From: Microvirga alba
GTDB lineage: Bacteria; Pseudomonadota; Alphaproteobacteria; Rhizobiales; Beijerinckiaceae
NCBI RefSeq assembly: GCF_015694465.1
Contig: NZ_JADQDO010000004.1
Location: forward strand, 62,001-126,000
DNA length: 64,000 nt
Reading direction: 5' to 3'
Shown: positions 48,479 through 56,095 of the stretch, piece by piece
Layout: the number at the start of each line of letters is the position of its first letter
How positions within the stretch are numbered: position 1 is the stretch's first letter
Notes under the pieces: model-generated
Told to the model about the DNA's origin: nothing
The model's database searches: none
The model's input: only the letters and a program-made list of their open reading frames with translations
Position numbers and translations under genes: made by a program

Positions 48479-49450
48479 TCAGTTCGCGAGGTTTTCGCGA
48501 ACCATCAGCGGCTGTATGCCGAACACCGCCGGATCATCCGGATCGACCGTAACCCGCACAGCCTGAACCTGATCCGCGCCCATGACCTGAAGGCGCATGA
48601 CGCCCGGGATGGGTTTGAACTCGGCATTTTGCATCGGCACGTATTCGAAGACATGCTCATCGCCCTCGATCACGAGGATCGGACGGTTCAGGATCTTCGC
48701 GGCGCGTTCGATTCCCTTGAGGGTGTTGACGAAGGCCGAAGCGACCGGCAGTCCACCCGTCTTCTGGCGGATGTCGTAGGGGTTCGCCTGGAAGCCGATG
48801 ACCATGGCTTTCAGGCCGCGCTCGCTTGCCTTCTTCACGCTGTCGTCGAGCCAGGCGATGTTGGCCCTGTCGCGCTCGAAATATTCCAGCGCCGTTTTGG
48901 GATTGAGGGGTTCGAAATTGTTGTTCGAGCCGACGATGTGCAGCGTCACGAACATCACGCCGTTCTTCTCGAAGCGGGCGTTCTCGACGAAGGTCTTGTG
49001 CTCCGGCATCGCAAGCGCCTGGCTTTCCACCGGCATCGGCTTGCGGCCGAGCGACTGGTCCGGCTTCGGATAGAACATCGAGCGGATGACCGAGAGGCGT
49101 TCCAGCGGGTCGAACTTGCCCGCGGCGTCGCGGTGGCAATCGGTCCATTCATTGTCGCCCGGCGTGTAGACGAGCGGCCCCTCGAAGGTGGCGAATTGGT
49201 TGAACACCTTCTGGAAATTCTCGGTCGTGCAGAGTGACGAACCGGACTTGATATCGCCGATATGAATCGAGAACGCCGGGCCGATCTTGTTGATCGCGGC
49301 GATCAAGCGGTCGAATTTCTCGTAATCCTTCGGGATGTTGTAGGGCATGTCGCCGAGCGCAACGAATTCGAAGGCGTTCGGCCCCGCCGCGAGGGTCGGG
49401 GACGTGAGCGCGAGAAGGCCAAGACATGCCGCCTTGAGAGTCCTGATCAT
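48479..49450 (-). CDS. Secreted calcineurin-like metallophosphoesterase family protein
   Basis: Protein of 323 aa. A signal peptide covers about residues 1-21 (TLKAACLGLLALTSPTLA). Metal-binding motifs follow the metallophosphoesterase order: ALGDMPY, IHIGDIKSGSS, TPGDNEWTDC and later VIEGDEHVFEY. The second and third motifs carry the Asp and Asn ligands. It is probably periplasmic and may hydrolyse phosphomonoesters or diesters, but the substrate is unknown. It lies in a lone transcription unit between pyrF and the DUF1330 genes. Confidence 0.72.
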   Translation of the reverse strand: MIRTLKAACLGLLALTSPTLAAGPNAFEFVALGDMPYNIPKDYEKFDRLIAAINKIGPAFSIHIGDIKSGSSLCTTENFQKVFNQFATFEGPLVYTPGDNEWTDCHRDAAGKFDPLERLSVIRSMFYPKPDQSLGRKPMPVESQALAMPEHKTFVENARFEKNGVMFVTLHIVGSNNNFEPLNPKTALEYFERDRANIAWLDDSVKKASERGLKAMVIGFQANPYDIRQKTGGLPVASAFVNTLKGIERAAKILNRPILVIEGDEHVFEYVPMQNAEFKPIPGVMRLQVMGADQVQAVRVTVDPDDPAVFGIQPLMVRENLAN

Positions 49451-49554
49451 CGAAAAATCCTTTGTTGGGGCGAAAATTTCGATAAGTTGCGACCATCACA
49501 GCTGCATGACAGCGCAAGCCAATTCCTGGCTTTCGTTGATCGAGGAGAGTTTAG

Positions 49555-49845
49555 ATGCCTAAGGCCTATGTCATCGCCCGCGTCACCGTCACGAACCCCG
49601 AAGCCTATGCGGAATATGCGAAAGGCGCGACGGAGGCGATCCGCAAGTACAACGGCCGGCCGTTGGCTCGCGGCGGCGCTTATGAGGCGCTCGAAGGTGA
49701 AGCGCGTCCGCGCAACGTGGTGATCGAGTTCGAATCGATGGACGCGGCCCGGACCTATTACAACTCTCCCGAATATCAGGCGGCCAAGGCCAAGCGCGAT
49801 GGCGCTTGCATTGCCGAATTCGTTCTCGTCGAAGGCGCGGAATAA
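49555..49845 (+). CDS. DUF1330 family protein (first tandem copy)
   Basis: Small cytoplasmic protein of 96 aa with a ferredoxin-like dimeric alpha-beta barrel fold. Family features are the start MPKAYVIARVTVTNPEAYAE, then RGGAYEALEGEARPRNVVIE and YYNSPEYQAAKAKR. The biochemical role of DUF1330 is unknown. GAGGAG precedes the start. It overlaps the next copy by one base (TAATG). Confidence 0.9.
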   Translation: MPKAYVIARVTVTNPEAYAEYAKGATEAIRKYNGRPLARGGAYEALEGEARPRNVVIEFESMDAARTYYNSPEYQAAKAKRDGACIAEFVLVEGAE

Positions 49846-50150
49846 TGGCGAAGGGGTACTGGATCGGCCGCGTCGATGTCACCAGCCCGGAAGCCTACCA
49901 GAACTACGTCAAGGCCAACGGACCCGCTTTCGCCAAGTTCGGCGCGCGCTTCCTGGTGCGCGGCGGCGCGTTCAAGGCAGTCGAGGGCGACGCGCGCTCC
50001 CGCAACGTCGTGATCGAGTTCCCCTCCTACGAGGCGGCTTTGGCCTGCTGGGATTCTCCCGAATACAAGGCGGCGAAGGCCGAGCGCGATGGCCACGCGG
50101 TGGCGGAAATCATCGTCATCGAGGGATATGACGGGCCACAGCCAGGTTAG
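49845..50150 (+). CDS. DUF1330 family protein (second tandem copy)
   Basis: 101 aa paralogue of the preceding gene, with MAKGYWIGRVDVTSPEAYQ, RGGAFKAVEGDARSRNVVIE and CWDSPEYKAAKAERDG. The two are clearly related over their full length, with strongest identity in the RGGA...RNVVIEF and SPEY blocks. The start shares one base with the upstream stop, so the proteins are made together and could form a heterodimer. After the stop, a GC-rich hairpin (50158-50190) without a T run separates it from dapB. Confidence 0.9.
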   Translation: MAKGYWIGRVDVTSPEAYQNYVKANGPAFAKFGARFLVRGGAFKAVEGDARSRNVVIEFPSYEAALACWDSPEYKAAKAERDGHAVAEIIVIEGYDGPQPG

Positions 50151-50257
50151 TATCCGCGACGCTCCCCTTTCCTTAAGGCAGGGGGGCGTCCCAATCTTGC
50201 GCTTCTCAGCCGTGGCTCAAGCCATTATACCCTGACACCGAAAACGGGAGAACGGGC

Positions 50258-51073
50258 ATGAGCGAAATGCGACTCGTCGTGGTTGGTGCGGCCGGACGCA
50301 TGGGACGCATGCTCATCAAGGCAATCGCCGAAGCCGAGGGCTGCCGCCTTGTCGGCGCCATCGCGAAGAAAGGCTCCGACGCGCTCGGGCACGATGCGGG
50401 GCAGCTTGCCGGAACCGGCCTCCTCGATGTGAAGGTGACGGACGATCCTCTGCCCGTCTTCGCGAAGGCCGACGGCGTGCTCGATTTCACCACGCCCGCC
50501 GCGACGACCGCCTTTGCGGCGCTGGCAGCCCAAGCCCGCATCGTGCATGTAATCGGCACCACCGGCCTGCAGGATCAGGATTTCACCAAGCTTGAAGCGG
50601 CGGCCCGGCATGCGCGCATCGTCCAATCCGGCAACATGTCGCTCGGCGTGAACCTTTTGGCTGGCCTCGTGCGCAAGGTGGCGGCGACGTTGAGCGATGA
50701 TTTCGACATCGAAATTCTCGAGATGCACCATCGCATGAAGGTGGATGCCCCCTCCGGCACCGCGCTTCTTCTCGGCGAGGCGGCGGCGCAGGGCCGCAAG
50801 ATCTCGCTCAAGGACCGCTCGGTGCGCACGCGCGACGGGCACACCGGCGTGAGAAACCCCGGCGATATCGGCTTTGCGACCCTTCGCGGCGGCACGGTCG
50901 TGGGCGAACACACAGTGATGTTCGCAGGCCTCGGCGAGCGCCTGGAATTGTCCCACCGCGCGGAAGACCGCAGCATCTTCGCCCGTGGCGCGGTGAAGGC
51001 CGCGCTCTGGGCCTTCGACAAGAAACCGGGCTATTACGGCATGGACGACGTGCTCGGCCTGGAAAACCTCTGA
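50258..51073 (+). CDS. dapB: 4-hydroxy-tetrahydrodipicolinate reductase
   Basis: Lysine and diaminopimelate pathway reductase, cytoplasmic, 271 aa. The N-terminal cofactor motif is [16 protein letters not shown]. Substrate-binding and catalytic parts are [33 protein letters not shown] (the H-H-x-x-K active-site motif) and [22 protein letters not shown] lies upstream of the ATG. gpmA follows 38 bp later. Confidence 0.96.
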   Translation: MSEMRLVVVGAAGRMGRMLIKAIAEAEGCRLVGAIAKKGSDALGHDAGQLAGTGLLDVKVTDDPLPVFAKADGVLDFTTPAATTAFAALAAQARIVHVIGTTGLQDQDFTKLEAAARHARIVQSGNMSLGVNLLAGLVRKVAATLSDDFDIEILEMHHRMKVDAPSGTALLLGEAAAQGRKISLKDRSVRTRDGHTGVRNPGDIGFATLRGGTVVGEHTVMFAGLGERLELSHRAEDRSIFARGAVKAALWAFDKKPGYYGMDDVLGLENL

Positions 51074-51111
51074 CTCATCAGACTACGCCATCCAACTGGA
51101 GACCTGACACG

Positions 51112-51732
51112 ATGAAGCGCCTTCTCGTCCTTGCCCGCCATGGCCAGAGTGACTGGAATCTCAAGAACCTGTTCACCGGCTGGAAGGACCCGGGCCTGAC
51201 CGACCTCGGCGTCGAAGAGGCGCGCGCGGCGGGCCGCCGCCTGAAGGCGCTCGGCATTCAGTTCGATGTGGCCTACACCTCTGATCTCTCCCGCGCCCAG
51301 CGCACCTGTCAGTTGATCCTTGACGAAATCGGTCAGCCGAACCTCACGACCATCAAGGAGCAGGCGCTGAACGAGCGCGATTACGGCGATCTGTCCGGCC
51401 TCAACAAGGACGATGCCCGCGCCAAATGGGGCGAGGATCAGGTCCATCTGTGGCGCCGCTCCTACGACGTGCCCCCTCCCGGCGGCGAGAGCCTGAAGGA
51501 CACGGTTGCCCGCGTGCTGCCCTATTATGTCAGCGAGATCCTGCCCCGCGTGATGCGCGGCGAACGCGTTCTGGTGGCGGCCCACGGCAACTCGCTGCGT
51601 GCTCTCGTGATGGTGCTCGATCACCTGAACGCAGACACGATCCCGTCCATGGAACTCGCGACCGGCGTGCCGCTGGTCTATGAACTCAAGGACGATACCA
51701 CCGTCGCCAGCAAGAAAGTGCTCGAAGCGTGA
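51112..51732 (+). CDS. gpmA: 2,3-bisphosphoglycerate-dependent phosphoglycerate mutase
   Basis: Interconverts 3- and 2-phosphoglycerate; 206 aa, the short form found in Alphaproteobacteria. The catalytic His is in [37 protein letters not shown] carries the conserved Glu. [16 protein letters not shown] holds the second His. The stop overlaps the GTG start of the acetyltransferase gene (GTGA). Confidence 0.95.
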   Translation: MKRLLVLARHGQSDWNLKNLFTGWKDPGLTDLGVEEARAAGRRLKALGIQFDVAYTSDLSRAQRTCQLILDEIGQPNLTTIKEQALNERDYGDLSGLNKDDARAKWGEDQVHLWRRSYDVPPPGGESLKDTVARVLPYYVSEILPRVMRGERVLVAAHGNSLRALVMVLDHLNADTIPSMELATGVPLVYELKDDTTVASKKVLEA

Positions 51733-52247
51733 GCGACATTCGCTTTCTCGACGCGGAACAGGCCGAGCGCGAGCGCATGAACCTGGCCGAGACGCTCGCC
51801 GATTGCGTGGCGGGCGGAGCCTCGGTGGGCTTCATGTGGCCTTTCCCGGTCGAGGAGGCGGTCTCCTGGTGGGACGGCGTGATCGAAAACGTCGCCGCAG
51901 GCAAGACGCTTCTTTTCGGCGCGTATGCGGACGGGGTCCTGTCGGGCACCGTGCAAATCGGCCTCGATGGCCCCTGCAACCAACGCCACCGCGGCGACGT
52001 GAAGAAGCTTCTGGTCCACCGCCGCGCGCGCCGGAAAGGATTGGCGCAGCGATTGTTGGCGGCCCTGGAGGATGAGGCGCGGGCGCGCGGCCTGTCGCTC
52101 CTGACGCTCGACACCGTCACCGGCTCGGACGCCGAGCAGCTTTATGAAAAGTTGGGTTGGACGAAATCGGGCGTCATTCCCGATTTCGCCATGTGGCCGG
52201 ATGGGCGGCTCTGCGCGACGACGGTTTTCTGGAAAAAGTTGGGATAA
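51729..52247 (+). CDS. GNAT family N-acetyltransferase
   Basis: Cytoplasmic protein of 172 aa. The acetyl-CoA binding part is [20 protein letters not shown] (about 96-115), with the R/Q-x-x-G-x-A type motif. [21 protein letters not shown], the usual C-terminal GNAT block, follows. The starting codon is GTG, coupled to gpmA. The substrate cannot be predicted. Confidence 0.85.
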   Translation: MSDIRFLDAEQAERERMNLAETLADCVAGGASVGFMWPFPVEEAVSWWDGVIENVAAGKTLLFGAYADGVLSGTVQIGLDGPCNQRHRGDVKKLLVHRRARRKGLAQRLLAALEDEARARGLSLLTLDTVTGSDAEQLYEKLGWTKSGVIPDFAMWPDGRLCATTVFWKKLG

Positions 52248-52336
52248 GGACCCCGACGCCCTCCCCTTGCGGGGAGAGTACGAGACCGTCTCTTGCCTTC
52301 CTTGCGAATTCAGTTCCGCCTTATCTGACTTCTCAT

Positions 52337-52375
52337 CTCATCCTGAGGGGCCGCGAAGCGGCGTCTCGAAGCCAG
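52337..52375. repeat. Dispersed palindromic repeat, family A, copy 3
   Basis: CTCATCCTGAGG followed by GGCCGCGAAGCGGCGTCTCG matches the right half of the copy at 23724-23820 in reverse orientation. A short hairpin CTCCCC-TTGC-GGGGAG lies just upstream at 52261-52276. The region lies between the GNAT and alkB genes. Confidence 0.75.
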
Positions 52376-52459
52376 CGCGCATCGGAAGCCTCGCCCTTCG
52401 AGGTGTTTCTCGGAACCCTCGGCCTATGCCTGCGCCGCCCGCTCGCTAGAATACCGGCC

Positions 52460-53080
52460 ATGACCAGCGTCACCCTCGCTCCCGGCCTCATCTACTATCC
52501 CGATTATCTCGACCGCTCGGCGCAGGAGGCTCTGCTCCAGGCCCTGCGTGAGATCACCCGGGAGGCTCCGCTTTTCAGCCCGACGATGCCCCGCACCGGC
52601 AGGCCGTTCTCCGTGCGCATGACCAATTGCGGCCGGCTGGGCTGGGTGTCCGACATCGACGGCTATCGCTATCAGCCGACACATCCCGAAACCGGCAAGC
52701 CCTGGCCCGACATGCCGGAGCGCGTGCTCAAAGCCTGGGAAGAGTTGAGCGGTTATCCGCATCCGCCCGATGCCTGCCTCGTCAATTTCTACGAGCCCAC
52801 GGCGCGGATGGGGTTGCATCAGGACAAGGACGAAATGGAATTCGACGCGCCCGTAGTCTCCCTGTCGCTCGGCGACACCGCCCTCTTTCGTTACGGCGGG
52901 CCGGAGCGCAACGATCCGACGCGCTCGATCAGACTACGCTCAGGCGACGCCATCGTGTTCGGCGGGCCGGCACGGCTGATTTATCATGGCATTGACCGGC
53001 TCATGACGGGCACATCGGACCTGCTGCCGCAGGGGGGACGCCTCAATCTCACCTTGCGCAAGGTGGAGAAGCCGCTTTAA
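52460..53080 (+). CDS. alkB: AlkB-type 2-oxoglutarate/Fe(II)-dependent dioxygenase
   Basis: Repairs alkylated bases in DNA or RNA by oxidative demethylation; 206 aa. The iron ligands are the HxD of GLHQDKDE and the His of IYHGIDRL; the 2-oxoglutarate-binding Arg is in RLNLTLRKVE. PDACLVNFYEPTARM is also characteristic. The chosen ATG avoids a long upstream extension that would run through the family A repeat and the previous gene. Confidence 0.93.
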   Translation: MTSVTLAPGLIYYPDYLDRSAQEALLQALREITREAPLFSPTMPRTGRPFSVRMTNCGRLGWVSDIDGYRYQPTHPETGKPWPDMPERVLKAWEELSGYPHPPDACLVNFYEPTARMGLHQDKDEMEFDAPVVSLSLGDTALFRYGGPERNDPTRSIRLRSGDAIVFGGPARLIYHGIDRLMTGTSDLLPQGGRLNLTLRKVEKPL

Positions 53081-53111
53081 GCCTTATGGAACAGATGTTT
53101 GGAGGGGACCT

Positions 53112-54050
53112 ATGAAGGGTTTTGTTGCCGCAACGTTAGGTTTCATCCTGTCTTTTCACGCGGCACTCGCGGCCGAGCCGGTATTTCCGCCCGCTTCTCG
53201 GATCGGCATCGTGCCGCCTGAGGACATGATGCCCTCGAAGCGCTTTTCCGGGTTCGAAAACCAGGAGAGGGCGGCGGCCATCAGTTTCGTCGAGATGCCG
53301 GCCGAGGCCTACGGGCAGTTGGTGTCGGGCCTGACCAAGGAAGCCCTGAAACGGCAGGGCATGAGCGTGACCTTCCGCGAGAACCTGAAGCTCGGGTCCA
53401 AGACCGGCGTGCTGGTCGCGGGCACCGTGGTGGGGCCGGAAGCGGGCCGCAAATGGGTGCTGGCGTTGAAAGACGGCGATCTGACCGCTCTTCTCATCGC
53501 GCAGGTCCAGGGCGGTTCGGACGGCTATAGCGACGCGCAGATGCGCAGCGCCCTGAAGAGCGTGGCCTTACGGGGACCGGTGTCCCTCGACGAGCAGGTT
53601 TCCGCCCTGCCCTTCCGGGTCAACGACAAGGCGGGATTTCGCCCGGTGCGGGTCCTCTCGGGCAGTTCGGTGCTCTTTACCGAAGGCCCGCTCGACACGA
53701 TCAAAGCCATGGAGCAGCCCATCGTGATCCTGGCCGCCTCCCTGAGCCCCCCGCCCCCGTCCGGCGAGCGGCGGGACCAGTTCGCGCAAGCGGCGCTGAA
53801 CTCGAACCAGATTCTCAAGAACGTCACCTTCGAGCGCTCGGAATCCTTCCGCTTCAAGGGGCAGGAATGGCACGAGATCGTCGCCAAGGCCACGGATGCG
53901 GTTTCCGGGCAGCCGATGGTCGTGATGCAGACGATCCGGTTCGAGCCTGACCGCTATGTCCGCATGGTCGGCCTGGCGCGTATCGATCAGCGCGAGCAAC
54001 TCCTGCCGCGATTCCGCAATGTGATCGACGGTGTGGATATGAGGCCTTAG
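53112..54050 (+). CDS. Secreted protein of unknown function
   Basis: Protein of 312 aa with a signal peptide (about residues 1-20, VAATLGFILSFHAALAA) and a strong GGAGGGGA ribosome binding site. The mature part has no motif I recognise. It has two similar-looking alpha/beta segments (about 55-160 and 190-310), each with a stretch around FRENLKLGSKTGVLVAG or FKGQEWHEIVAKATD. Predicted periplasmic. Both neighbours (AlkB and MepB-like) are unrelated, so context does not suggest a role. Confidence 0.7.
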   Translation: MKGFVAATLGFILSFHAALAAEPVFPPASRIGIVPPEDMMPSKRFSGFENQERAAAISFVEMPAEAYGQLVSGLTKEALKRQGMSVTFRENLKLGSKTGVLVAGTVVGPEAGRKWVLALKDGDLTALLIAQVQGGSDGYSDAQMRSALKSVALRGPVSLDEQVSALPFRVNDKAGFRPVRVLSGSSVLFTEGPLDTIKAMEQPIVILAASLSPPPPSGERRDQFAQAALNSNQILKNVTFERSESFRFKGQEWHEIVAKATDAVSGQPMVVMQTIRFEPDRYVRMVGLARIDQREQLLPRFRNVIDGVDMRP

Positions 54051-54052
54051 AG

Positions 54053-54112
54053 CATCACGCGCAGAATTGGCTCTCGGTTCTTCGCAAAAATGATGTGAGA
54101 ACAAAGAGATAG
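54053..54112. repeat. Probable degenerate dispersed repeat
   Basis: The gap holds AGAGCATCACGCG at its left end and AACAAAGAGATAGAGCGTC at its right end. From memory this resembles another repeat common in Rhizobiales intergenic regions. No second copy is seen in the window, so confidence is low. Confidence 0.3.
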
Positions 54113-54160
54113 AGCGTCCATTTGCATGAAAGGCCATTTGGCTTGGATGATCCCGATTTG

Positions 54161-54676
54161 ATGATTCATCCGGATCTTCTGACTGCCGTGATGCTTGTTT
54201 ACGCGCCGAACGGGCTCGAATGTTCAGAGCCGAAGAGGGAGCAAGAAAGCGCAGAATATGGCGCCTATACACTTGAACTGAGCGGCTTGGCCTTGCGGTT
54301 CCGGGTCTCCAAGATCACGCCTACAAAAGTCGGGCAGTTCGTGACGTTATGGAAGCGGGTTGGAGATGGTCCGATCCAGCCCTTCGACGCATCCGATCCG
54401 GTCGATTTTTTTGTTATCAGCTGCCGCAAAGATCGGCGTTTGGGCCAGTTTGTCTTTCCCAAGTCTGTTTTGTGCGAACGGGACATCGTTGCGCGCAATG
54501 GCAAGGGCGGCAAGCGGGCTATCCGCATTTACCCGCCTTGGGACGGGCCGACGGGCCGACAGGCCCTGCAAACGCAGAACTGGCAGCTCAACTACTTTTT
54601 GGAAACACCGGAAGACCGGCCCTTGGACCACGCCAGAGCCCGGACGCTTTACGGCCTGCAGCCTGCCTCCGAATGA
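54161..54676 (+). CDS. MepB family protein
   Basis: Cytoplasmic protein of 171 aa. The segments LALRFRVSKITPTKVGQFVTLWKR and VDFFVISCRKDRRLGQFVFPK match the MepB family, as do GKRAIRIYPPWDGPTGRQALQTQNWQ and YFLE near the C-terminus. MepB is encoded beside the MepA multidrug pump in Staphylococcus, but its activity is unknown. Here there is no MATE pump or MarR gene nearby. ATG 54161 was chosen; a TTG at 54122 would add 13 residues. It has a lower GC feel and looks like an isolated, possibly acquired gene. Confidence 0.8.
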   Translation: MIHPDLLTAVMLVYAPNGLECSEPKREQESAEYGAYTLELSGLALRFRVSKITPTKVGQFVTLWKRVGDGPIQPFDASDPVDFFVISCRKDRRLGQFVFPKSVLCERDIVARNGKGGKRAIRIYPPWDGPTGRQALQTQNWQLNYFLETPEDRPLDHARARTLYGLQPASE

Positions 54677-54695
54677 TGGAATTGCGGCGTCCGAC

Positions 54696-55358
54696 CTAAT
54701 CTCTGCGCGGGAACGCCGGCAGCGACCAGCCGCGCAGGATAGCGAGCGCGCGCAAGGTAAAGCCCGCAGCGAACCCTGCCGCCGCGCTTGAAAAGGGATC
54801 CAGACCGAGCCTCTGGAGACCGACCATCACCGCCGCGCCAAGCGCCGCTGCCGTGACATAGATTTCCTGCCGCAGCACGAGCGGCGTCGTGCCGGCGAAA
54901 ATATCGCGGATGATGCCCCCGAAGGTCGCGGTGGTGGTGCCGAGCACCACGGCGGAGAGGGCCGGTACTCCCGCCGTCAGGGCCTTGCCGGTGCCCATGA
55001 CGGCGAAGAGCGCAAGACCCAGGGCGTCGGCCCATAACAGCACACGCCCGCGCCGTCCGCCCTCCATGGCGGCAACCCGCGTCGGGCCGAGCGCGAAAAC
55101 GAATTCGGCCACCAGGAGACAAACGAGCACATCGGTCGGATCGCCGACCCAGAAGACCGGTTTAATGCCGATCAGCACGTCCCGCACGGTGCCGCCGCCG
55201 ACGCCGGTCAGGGTCGCCAGTAGCGCGAAGCCGAACGGATCCATGCCTTTGCGGGCCGCCATCAATGCGCCGGATAGCGCGAAGACAGCGACGCCGATGG
55301 TCTCAAAAGGAAGGTTGCCGAGAAAGGTCACAGCTATGGTGTCCGGAAAGGGGAACAT
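54696..55358 (-). CDS. TRIC-type cation channel family protein (YadS/UPF0126)
   Basis: Inner-membrane protein of 220 aa with about seven helices. It contains two repeats of three helices, each carrying a Gly-rich kink: LTGVGGGTVRDVLIGIKPVFW and TATFGGIIRDIFAGTTPLVL. These GGG-x-x-R-D and GG-x-x-R-D motifs identify bacterial TRIC homologues, which form cation channels (glycine transport has also been suggested). It lies between the converging MepB-like gene and grpE. Confidence 0.92.
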   Translation of the reverse strand: MFPFPDTIAVTFLGNLPFETIGVAVFALSGALMAARKGMDPFGFALLATLTGVGGGTVRDVLIGIKPVFWVGDPTDVLVCLLVAEFVFALGPTRVAAMEGGRRGRVLLWADALGLALFAVMGTGKALTAGVPALSAVVLGTTTATFGGIIRDIFAGTTPLVLRQEIYVTAAALGAAVMVGLQRLGLDPFSSAAAGFAAGFTLRALAILRGWSLPAFPRRD

Positions 55359-55426
55359 CCCTTTCCGACAAGATCATGCGCTGGAAGTCAACAAGGGCTC
55401 TGCCAACATAAGCTCGGCGGGAGCCT

Positions 55427-56038
55427 TTAAGACGCGGCTGAGTTATCCGCTTCTTGGGACCCGGCCCCGTTGGCCGTCGCCTTCGGGCCGCCCTTGGCGA
55501 CGCCCACGAGGGCCGGACGCAGCACCCGGTCGCCGATGACGTAGCCCGATTGGACCACCTGAACGACCGTGCCGTTCGGAACGTCCGGGTTCGGAACCTC
55601 GAACATGGCCTGATGCACGTTGGGGTCGAATTTCTGGCCCTCCGGGTCGAGTTTCTTCACGCCGTGGCGCTCGAGGGCTTTCAGGAAATCGCGTTCGGTC
55701 AGATCGATGCCCTCGATCAGGCCCTTGAACGAGCCGTCAGCGGTGCTACGGGCGTCCTCGGGCACGCTCTCAATGGCGCGGCGGATGTTGTCGGCCACGT
55801 TCAGCATGTCGCGGGCGAAATTGGCGACGCCATAGGCGCGGGCATCGGCCGTCTCGCGCTCGGTGCGCCGGCGCAGGTTTTCCATTTCGGCCATGACGCG
55901 CAGGAGCTTGTCCTTCAGATCCGCCTTCTCGGCCTCGAGCGTGGCGATCGGATCAGGCGTAGCCTCTGTGACGGCCTCCTGAGCGGTCTCGGTCTGCGGG
56001 GTCGTGTTCGGGTCTTCCGTTTCGTTCGGCTTCATCAT
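55427..56038 (-). CDS. grpE: Nucleotide exchange factor GrpE
   Basis: Releases ADP from DnaK; 203 aa. A disordered acidic N-terminus is followed by a coiled coil (about 30-75, [20 protein letters not shown]). The beta-rich head carries [13 protein letters not shown] and [25 protein letters not shown], the family signature. It lies downstream of glnD on the same strand. A weak RpoH-like CTTG-N17-CATGATAT (56100-56071) precedes it, so heat induction is possible but not certain. Confidence 0.96.
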   Translation of the reverse strand: MMKPNETEDPNTTPQTETAQEAVTEATPDPIATLEAEKADLKDKLLRVMAEMENLRRRTERETADARAYGVANFARDMLNVADNIRRAIESVPEDARSTADGSFKGLIEGIDLTERDFLKALERHGVKKLDPEGQKFDPNVHQAMFEVPNPDVPNGTVVQVVQSGYVIGDRVLRPALVGVAKGGPKATANGAGSQEADNSAAS

Positions 56039-56095
56039 CGCTCAACTGAGATGGAAAAAGGTTCCGGGCACATATCATGTCCCCGCTCCCACAAA

